A DNA stretch of 28,289 bases from Reticulitermes lucifugus (lineage: Eukaryota; Arthropoda; Insecta; Blattodea; Rhinotermitidae), in assembly GCA_026260175.1 (NCBI GenBank), contig JAKCWW010007534.1:637-28925 (forward strand). The letters run 5' to 3'. Below are positions 1 to 9,800 of this stretch, one piece after another. Positions within the stretch are counted from its first letter, which is position 1, and each line of letters opens with the position of its first letter. The notes under the pieces are model-generated. The model did no database searches. It saw only the letters and a program-made list of their open reading frames with translations, and was not told where the DNA came from. Both the position numbers and the translations under genes were made by a program.

Positions 1-3000
1 TGACCGATGGAACAGAGGCCAGAGCAGCGCCCTCAACTGTCTTGACCGCCAACACACAGGCTGGCTGAGCCCACGCTGACCGAGCGAACAGAGGACAGAG
101 CAGCGCCCTCAACTTTCGTGACCGCCAACACAGAGGCTGGCTGTGCCCACGCTGACCGATCAAACAGAGGCCAGGGAGGTGCCCTCACCTGACGTGCCCG
201 ACTCCACAGTGGCTGGCTGGGCACACGCCGACCAAGCGAACAGAGGCCACAGCAGCGCCCTCACCTGTCGTGCCCGCCAACACAGTGGCTGAATGAGCTA
301 AAGCCGACCAAGCGAACAGAGGCCAGACCAGAACCCTCACCTGTCGTGCTCTCCTCCACAGTGGCTGGTTGGGCCCACGCCGACCAAGCGAGCAGAGGCC
401 AGAGCGGCGCCTTCACCTGTCGTTCAAGCCACCACAGTGGTGGCAGAGCCATCGTCGACCGAGCGAACAGAGGACAGAGTAGCGCCCTCACCTGTCGTGC
501 CCGCCACGATAGTGCCTGGCTGAGCCCATGCAGATCTAGGGAGCAGAGGCCAGAGCAGCGCGCTCACCTGTCGTGCCCGCCAACACAGTGGGTGGCTGTG
601 CCCACGCCGACCAAGCGAACAGAGGCAAGAGCAGCGTCCTCACCTTTCGTCCCCGCCTCTACAGTGGCTGGCTGTGACCACGCCGATTAAGAGAACACAG
701 GCCAGACCAGCGCCCTCACCTGTCGTGCACGCCACCACAGTGGTTGGCTGAGCCCACGCCGACCAAGCGAACACATGCCAGAATTGTGCCCTCAACTGTC
801 GTGCCCGCCACCACAGTGGCTGCCTGAGCCCACGCCGACGAAGCGATCATGGGTCAGATCAGAGCCCTAACATGTAGTGCCAACCGCCATAGTGGCTGGC
901 TGGGCGCACGCTCATCAAGCGAACAGAGGCCAGATTAGCGCCCTCACCTGTCGTGCCTGCCATCACAGTGGCTGGCTGAGCCCACGCCGACCAAGCGAAC
1001 AGATGCCAAAACTGCGCCATCACCTGTCGTGCCCGCCACCACAGAGGCTGCCTGAGCCCACGCCGACGAAGCGAACAGAGGCCAGATCAGTGCCCTAACA
1101 TGTCGTGCCAACCACCATAGTGGCTGGCTGGGTGCACGCCCACAAAGCGAACAAAAGCCAGAGTAGCGCCCTCACCTGACGTGCCCGCCACCAAAGTGGC
1201 TGTCTGGGCCCACGCCGACCAAGCGAACAGAGGCCAGAGCAGCGCCCTCACCTGTCGTGCCCGCCTCCAAAGTGGCTGGCTATGCCGACGCCGATTAAGC
1301 GAACAGAGCCAAGAGCAGCGCCCTCACCTTTCGTGCCCGATTCCAGAGTGGCTGGCTGGGCCCATGCCGACCAATCGAACAGAAGCCAGAGCAGCGCCCT
1401 CACCTGTCGTGACCGCCTCCAGAGTGGCTAGCTAGGCCCACGACCACCAAGCGAACAGAGGCCAGACCAGCGCCCTCACCTGTCGTGCTCGCCACCACAG
1501 TGGCTGGCTGAGCCCACGCCGACCAATCGAACAGATGTCAGAACTGTACCCTCACATGTCGTGCCCGCCACTACAGTGGCTGCCTCGGCCCACGCCGATC
1601 AAGCGTCCAGAGGCCAGAGCAGCGCCTCACCTGTCGCAACCGCCTCCACAGTGGCTGGCTGGGCCCACGCCGACCAAGCGAAGAGACACCAGAGCAGAAC
1701 CCTCACCTGTCGTGCCCGCCACCACAGTGGCTGGCTGAGCTCACGACGACCGAACGAACAGAGGCCAGAGCAGCGCACTCACCTGTCGTACCCGACACGA
1801 TAGTGCCTGGCTGAGCCCATGCAGATCGAGAGAACAGTGGCCAGAGCAGCGCGCTCACCTGTTGTGCCCGCCACCACAGTAGCTGGCTGAGCCCACGCCG
1901 ACCGAGCGAACAGAGGCCAAAGCAGCGCACACACCTTTCGTGCTCGCCACTACAGTGTCTGGCTGGGACCACGACGATTAAGCGAACAGAAGCCAGACCA
2001 GCGCCCTCACCTGTCGTGCTCGCCACCACAGTGGCTGGCTGAGCCCACGCCGACCAAGCGAACAGATGCCAGAACTGTGCCCTCACCTGTCGTCCCCGCC
2101 TACCCCAGTGGCTGGCTGAGCCCACGCCGACCGAGCGAACAGAGGCCAGAGCAACGACCTCACATTTCTCCGCCCACCTCCACAGTTGTTGGCCGAGCCC
2201 ACGCCGAACGAGCGAACACAGGCCAGAGCAGCGCCCTCACCTGTCGTGCCCGCCACAATAGTGGCTACCTTAGCCCATGCCGACCGACAGAACAGAGGCC
2301 AGAACAGCGCCCTCGCCTGTCGTGCCTGCCACCACAGTGGCTGGCTGAGACCACGCCAACCGAGCGAATAGAGGCCAGAGCAACGACCTCACTTTTAGCG
2401 CCCGCCTCCACAGTGGCTGGCTGAGCCCACGCCAACCAAGCGAACAGAGGCCAGAGCAGCGCCCTCACCTTTCGTGTTCGCCTCCACAGTGGCTGGCTGA
2501 ACCCACGCCGACCAAGCGAACAGATGCCAGACCAGCGCCCTCACCTGTAATACCCACCACCACTGTGGCTGGCTGAACCCACGCCGACCAAGCGATCAGA
2601 GGCCAGAGAAGCGCCCTCAAATGTGGTTCCCGCCAGCACAGTGGCTGGCTGAGCCCACGCCGACGAAGCGAACATAGGCCAGAGCAGCTCCCTCACCTTT
2701 CGTGCCCGCCAGCATAGTGGCTGGCTGAGCCCACGATGACCGAGCTAACAAAGGCCAGAGCAGCGCCTTGACATGTCGTGCCCGCCTCCACAGTGGCTGG
2801 CTGAGCCCACGCCGCCCGAGGGAACAGAGGCCAGAGCAGCGCCCGCACCTGTCGTGACCGCCTCCACAGGTGCTCCCTGATCCCACGCCGACCGAGAGAT
2901 CACTGGCAAAAGCAGCGCCCTCACCTGTCGTGCCCGCCACCACAGTGGCTGGCTGGGCCCACGCCGACCGAACGAACAGATGCCCGAGCAGCGCCCTCAC

Positions 3001-3292
3001 GTGTCGTGCCCGCCACCACAGTAGCTGGCTGAGCCCACGCCGACCGAGCGAACAGAGGCCAGAGCAACGACCTCACTTTTCGTGCCCGCCTCCAGAGTCG
3101 CTGGCTGAGCCTACGCCGACCGAGCAAACAGAGGCCAGAGCAGCGCCCTCATCTGTCGTATCCGCCACCACAGTGGCTGGCTGAGCCCACGCCGTCCGAG
3201 CGAACAGAGGCCAAAGCAGCGCCCTCACTTGTCGTGCCCGCCACCACAGTAGCTGGCTGAGCCCACGCCGACCGAGCGAACAGAGCCAGAGC
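1..3292. repeat. CpG-rich 76-bp satellite array
   Basis: About 43 tandem copies of a 76-bp unit run in from the left edge and stop near 3292. Landmark words such as CAGTGGCTGGCTG recur every 76 bp (for example at 207, 283 and 359). A typical unit is about 70% GC with six CpG sites, against AT-rich flanks. Copies differ by substitutions, many of them C-to-T or G-to-A at CpG. Larger periods are visible: shared variants at 865/1093 (228 bp, three units) and at 527/1818, 685/1976 and 782/2073 (each 1291 bp, about 17 units). Open frames in the array are artefacts: 76 is not divisible by three, so a frame drifts through all phases. I see no protein family, splice structure or promoter here. Confidence 0.95.
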
Positions 3293-3741
3293 CAGTGTCA
3301 GTAATCAAGTCTCTCCACATGCTCATTCTGTCTCTTCAATGATCAGCTTCTTTTTCGTTTATACTGTACAATCTCTTTCGCTATTCTTTCATGAGTATTC
3401 TTTCCAAACGGTTTTCCTAGTTGTGTGTTAATGTGTTTTATTTGCACAGCCAGTGTAATGCCTCACAGGCTCTATCTCCAACATCACTGACGAGGGGCTG
3501 AAGGGTTATACCAAACAGTTTTGCAGGGCAAACAAGATGATTTAATTGACATTCCCTCACTTATGTACATTCACATACTGCAATCAATTGTTCATATGTA
3601 CTATTAACAGTATTTTTGGGGGGATGTTTTGTGAAAGCAAGATGCTTTAAAATTAAAGTTTAATTATAATACAAACTTAAAAAATGAAATTATCATCCAT
3701 ATAACAATTTTTAATATTTCAGTTGTGCCATACAAACAGCC
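3293..3741. other. Unique spacer and kaptin 3' UTR
   Basis: AT-rich sequence between the satellite and the kaptin stop codon. It most likely holds the kaptin 3' untranslated region. No other gene or repeat is recognisable. Confidence 0.5.
3437..3442 (-). terminator. Candidate poly(A) signal of kaptin gene
   Basis: AATAAA on the minus strand, about 300 nt downstream of the kaptin stop codon. It is the first canonical hexamer I see there; ATTAAA at 3658-3663 is closer but weaker. Confidence 0.45.
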
Positions 3742-3822
3742 TCAGGAGTCCTTGTGTGACAGAAGATCTGTCAGCTGCTTGTAGCGACTGCTGAACACTT
3801 CTGAGACATCTTTTGGATCATG
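3742..3822 (-). CDS. KPTN: Kaptin exon 8 (terminal)
   Basis: 27 codons including TGA, after a TTACATGCAG acceptor. Encodes a short helical C-terminus (HDPKDVSEVFSSRYKQL and on to the stop). It aligns with the helical tail of vertebrate kaptin but is shorter, which accounts for most of the length difference. Confidence 0.85.
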   Translation of the reverse strand, partial: HDPKDVSEVFSSRYKQLTDLLSHKDS

Positions 3823-6800
3823 CTGCATGTAAAAAAATGATTATTAGAAATGAAAACACAGCACAGTAATGAAAAGAGTTCAATAGTCAACCTGAGTATA
3901 TCACATTCAAGCAATGATCAACAAACATGCAATAGGAATTTGAACCCTACAACTTCTTTGTGATTTTATAAGAGACACGGAAAATGTGATTTTACAGTAC
4001 GTTGATCATATATGAAAAATATTACCTCTTCATTCCCATGTCATTAATAATCATACTTGGACCTACAGTCAACCCACACAACATAAGCTGAATTACTGAG
4101 TCTACAAGTGTACCCATATCTGGGATATGATATCATACAGTTTGGTAGATATTACTGGTCTTGAGGGAAAATCATTAACTACATTCTATAAAATATTGAG
4201 AAAATGGATTTCATAATTTATGGAAACACTTTTTTTATATATTTCAATTACTGTACAAACCCAAATATTGCTTTGTGGTATAGGAATTTATACCACACAT
4301 TTTTGCAGTTCAATGGGTCATCTACTTCAGAAGGTAAATCAGATATGCCTGGAAAATTTTGAAATTTGGTGCTGGAGAAGGATGGAGAAGATCAGTCGGA
4401 CCGATCATGTGAGAAATTAAGAAGCATTACTTAGAGTCGAGGAGGAGAGAAATATCCTACGTACAATAAAACGGAAGGCTAACTGGATTGGTCACATGTC
4501 ATGTAGGAACTGCCTTCTAAAACACTGAAGCAATGTTACTGAAGCAAAGATGGAGGATAGAAGTGACAGAAACATGAGGAAGAAGACTTCAACAGCTAAT
4601 GGATGACCTTATAGAAAACGGAGGATACTCGAAATTGAAAGAGGAAGTACTAGATCACATTGTCTGGAGAACTCACTGTGGAAGAGGCTATGGACCTGTC
4701 ACAAGACAGACTACAGAATGAATTAATGAATGAATTTGTTGAGGTGCTGAATGCTACTTTGCTAAAAGGTCAGTTAATGACTTTTTCCATGATACCAATG
4801 ATATGTACCAACATTTGGAGGACCTGCTGCCTCCACCTTCAGAGTAGAAGAATTCCTCTAAAACATTGGTACCTCTCTACCAAACTACACAGCAGCATAT
4901 ATCAGATAACAGTAATCTTCACAGTCATTACTATAAAAACGTCAAATCTTGCACATAGGTGCCGACTTGTTCATGCAGAAACACAAAACTGTTCCTTCAG
5001 GTGTATAATTCCGCAATGATAGGCCCAATATACTCCTCATATCCTTACAAGGGGATGAGCTTGGCTGCAGTAAAAATTGGAACCACCGTACATAAATATA
5101 CGTGACACTAAAGATTCAAGGGGATGTGACGCCATGTTGCCATGAGAGTAGTTCTAACGTTTTGAAGGCCTATACAACCTTCAAAATGTCAGGAACCACT
5201 TGCCCAATAGCACAGCAGCATGTACCAGAAGACTTAAAGTCTTCAGCAACACCACTGTGAGAACTTCAGATCTCTTGTATTTCACACTGTCAGTAAACTT
5301 ACATTTTTGCGCAACACAAAAGTATAAGAAACTGCCCATACAAGGTCAAATAATTGACCAAGACTGTATTCTGTACACACATGAAGTATTCCTGGTATTG
5401 TTCTTCTGGCCTTAAGTTTCGTGTCAAAAATTCCATTCAGAACTTCCAGCTAGTAATATTGTGGAACAGTCTGTATGTACATGTACGTTTAAACTGCATA
5501 ATGTTAAGGGCATAAATCATTGAAATCAATAAATAGACCTATCTAAAGTAGTGACAACACTGAACTCTTCATATTTGAGTTATAACACTGGGTAGTCTGG
5601 TAAGTTGGTACCAATACTTTGGAGGAGTACACTGTCTGCATCTTCAGAATATGGTGGCAATATGATCCTCTGAAATGTTGGTACCCATCTATCAGACTAC
5701 AAGGTGACAACAGAGAAGAACACAACATGAATCTTCACCAACATGAAAACCCCATTCCTTCTAACATTTAAATTACCTGCATAATATGTACGCCTCGCAA
5801 TGTTAGGATCACAAACTCTTTCACACCATCACCTGTTACGTCCAGATAGAGTATGGAATGGATTGGATTGGCAAAACTACGCTGACTTAGAAGGAACCAT
5901 GTTCCTGATTTATCTGCATCACATTCTTGGTATTTGTACACCAACACATCCTGTACACATAAAATAATACAACAGCAAGCACATAAGTTGTAGGATGAAC
6001 TTTCAATGCTCATATGCCTTGAAGTACTTCCATCTGAACAGAGAAGCTAGCCATATAAATTAATAATCATGTAAGTTGATCTTTGTGACAAATTTCAGTT
6101 AGTAAAAGTCATCCAGTACTCTTAAAGTTGTCAGTCATGGGGTAATATGAAAAAGTTTGTGCTGTTCAACATAAAAAATATTTCATATAAAATATGAACA
6201 CATATTTATTAACAGAACTAACCAAGAATAAAGGTTAATCATTTCTTTCCATCATTCTTGCAACAAAATAACTCTTGTCAAACAATGCACACGCCAAACA
6301 GCCTCCATCAACCTAGATATCAAAATTTCATCATCACTTTACAGTTTGGTGACTCTGGTATTTCAAGTCATTGGATGCCTGTGTTACTTAATTCTTTATT
6401 GAGAATACTTCCATTTATTTCCAAGACATGAAAATGAGTCAAAATTATATACAGAAATCCTTTGCCAACCACAGGGTTTATCTTTCTGAAAAACTCGGCA
6501 GATGGCAAGACTAGGCCTCTTGGGAAACTGGGACAGGAGGTACAAAAATATACAAGCACATTGGATATAAAATGTAATGTGTCAAAAAAAGATAGTTCAC
6601 ATACACTACAAACACATAACTTAAAAGTCAGTTTTGGCACTCCAACTCGTCTTAATTACCTGAACAGCAGATGATAAGCTGACATCAGTTCAACAACTTG
6701 CAGGTACTGGAAAGCTTTGCTAGATGAAATGTTACATTTGAGGCCATCTGGCCTCTGTACATATGGAAGAATTTAAAGGGAAATAGGTGACAATAATTCT

Positions 6801-9800
6801 TCTCACAACTTCTGTTTTAATGGGGCCAGGACATTGTAGTCGGTACAGCAACTAGGCTGCAGGCTGGATGATCTGGGGTTCGAATCCTGACAGGGGCAAG
6901 AAATTTTTTTCTCTCCAAAATGTCCAGACTGGCTCTAGATGCCAGGGTTCTTTGGTGAAGGTAAAACAGCCGGGGCTTGAAGTTAACCACTCATCTCCAT
7001 CTGGTATTGATGTTAATAATGAGTGGAGCTATACTTCTAGTCCTCCTGTATGCCTTCATGGCATGGACAAAGACAATGTTACATTTTACTTCTGTTTTAA
7101 TACCATTCGGTAACCTAGCATACTTTGTCTTACCTGACTATAAGTTCCTAGCACAATTTCATGTCTACCATCCATGTCCACATCTGCAATAGCAGAGCAA
7201 AGAACTGCATCATAAAGTTCACTGTCTGGTAAGATGAAACAATTGTGCAAACCTTGCCGCAGCACATTCCTGCCATACAACACAAAGTAGCTTCTTGTTA
7301 GGGTTATCAACCAACAACACAGTTAAATTAATCTATTCATTGACCCTGAAACAGTAACTTATGACACCAGCACTTCATGACAGTAAGTGAGTGTCATCAA
7401 AGTAAACACCACAGTCTGGAAAACAAATCTGGTTTGTTGTTGCCTTTACACTTGATTGTTATTAACAATGTAGCCGGAATTTATGTTAGACTTCTCTTGA
7501 TCAGTGAAAGGTTTAACAACACTAGTCCTGCTCCACAGCCTCAGATGCCAGAAATTATGCATTTAATCTTAAATCATGTCACTTCCTAAAGTGTATACAG
7601 TCCATAGTTGGTTATATTTGAGAAAAAGATCTGTAGCTTGATAGAAGGAAATGAAACACCAAGATGCTGCCCAGTACATTTGACAGATGTTTAGGACCTC
7701 TAAACATAATCATTTTCAAATATTGTCATGATTGATTTCCATGACAGCCATTAAAATAAAAAAGTAATATAACTCTAAGATGTGTTGAATTTTCATCTGA
7801 ATTTTTTTTTTAATAAAACAAGCACTGTATATGTAAATTTTATAAAGAAACTTACATATAGACAACAGATGGTTGCAAGGTGTTGGAGACTAATAGATGG
7901 ATAGCCATTTCTTCTTCTTTTTCCTGTTGTGTCACATTAAGAAAACTTGGCGGTTCTAAACTAGATTCTTCAGTGAAGAGACGAACAGTAGATATTGGAC
8001 CTTCAAAACGAGCTGACCAACATGACACTACTTCTATCTTGGTCAGATCTACAATTGCTAACTTAACATATCCACATTCACATCCATACGCTGACACACG
8101 ACTACAGGTAAAAAGAAAAGCAATTTATTTAATTTCAAATATCAGTTTTTCATTTTAACATGGAAATTGGGTATCCTTGTAGTTTTCATTTTCATCACAT
8201 TCATTTCTTTGAGCAACAGAGATATTAGATAACAATTTTCATTGTTTTAGAATTATCTCACTACTACATGACATCAGTGAAAATACTTTTAATACTGACA
8301 ATTTAAATGTTGCTGCTTTTGTTTATAATCTGTTGCACAAATTCAAGAGATTAATATTAATGACATATCACAAGAATTTCAACAAATTCAGTTTTTAAGT
8401 CTCACGTTTTCTATATGAAGCATGGCATAAAATACTCTATGGTGCAACTGTTTCTTGGCAGTGACCAGAGTAAAAACTACTCCTGTCTACTGGAATTACA
8501 TACTTAGTAATTTAAACTTATTTAGACAACTACACTAAAAAAACCAAAAGAGCAGAGCCCTTCTTGAGAAACTCGAGTTATTCATCTGGTCAGAAAACTT
8601 ATAAAACCCAAAAGGTCATTACCAAATTCATAATTCCTGCCAGTGGAACTCATTATTTAGGTAACATTCCTAACAAACATAAAGGAAAATCATCCTCATT
8701 TCATGTGCCATGCTTAAAATGGGACTGGACACATGGGTATTTCTTGAGTTTGAAACAAATCCATACACCTTTCAAGGTAAGATAAATTTCATACCGTGCT
8801 TCATTCTTGCAGTGATAGATGTCCATCCATAAGATGATGCTGGGGGGTTCAACTAGTTCAGGGAAGTAATCAGCAACATTCACCTCACTGTAGCAATGAT
8901 TTGCTTGGTCTTCTCGGAACATGTGAATTTTCTCATCACTTCCAGACAATAGCCACACCACCTAGTGTTTTAGTATGTTTTAACACTTGCACATATTTTT
9001 GAGTTTATGGGGAAAACCAAAAATTATTTAAAAGAAACAAGTGAAGTGAATGAAAAGAACTGCTTCAGGATACGAATGTGCTGTAATAGAAGTGAAACCT
9101 GCTTGTATGATAGGAAGTATCTTTGAGAGCTTAATGCCAATATGAAGTGTTTAGGTATGCAATACTTACGTATTCTTGTCATCACATAAGTAGAATTCAT
9201 TTCAGGTATTTTGGAATTTCATGCATTTCACCACACTAAACTGATGAATTAATAAAATATAGGTACAGCAGAATTCCTTTAATCCAGCATCCACAGGACC
9301 AGACAGGTGCTGCTTTATCAAACAGTACATACACTGACCTAACTGCTTACAAGTCCTCCAACACCTTATCCAACTGCTGAAGTATCGGGATTTCTGGAGT
9401 ATCAGCATCTGGATTAAAGGACTTCTACTGTATACACTCTATTCCTGCATTCAAATATATCAAAAACATTAACCACTTTCCACATTTCACAGAAATTGCC
9501 AAAAGATGGCACAGTGGATAGAACGTGTAAACTGTGGTGATTTATATGGAGGGAAACTTGTAACACATGCAGCACATTTCACTACTCTGTAATTTTCTTT
9601 TCCCAGAAACTCTGAAGCTCCTGGATTATTCACATGAAATCTGAATGCTAAATTCAACATGATTGAAAATGATGACTACAATGAAAATGGAATGATAAGG
9701 TAAATCCCACAAAGGTTGCAGGATATCACTGTATTATACACATTTCAAGTTGTGACATTACCTCTTTACTGAACTTGTCTGCATTGGTATACATTTCAGT

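Noticed and set aside
33..3184. Many long open frames on both strands of the satellite
   Set aside because: They follow the 76-bp period, drift through all frames and match no protein; low stop density comes from GC richness.
1..3292. CRISPR array
   Set aside because: The whole 76-bp unit is conserved with no variable spacers, and the genome is eukaryotic.
4660..5019. 119-codon open frame
   Set aside because: It starts inside the LINE tail and runs through the foldback repeat; a chance frame.
6822..6898. tRNA gene
   Set aside because: The B box is perfect, but the A box and cloverleaf stems are degraded and the unit continues into a SINE body with a target duplication.
8701..8794. Coding continuation of kaptin exon 4 past its donor
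   Set aside because: The frame stays open, but the text leaves the kaptin alignment, and exon 5 joins in phase from the GTATG donor.
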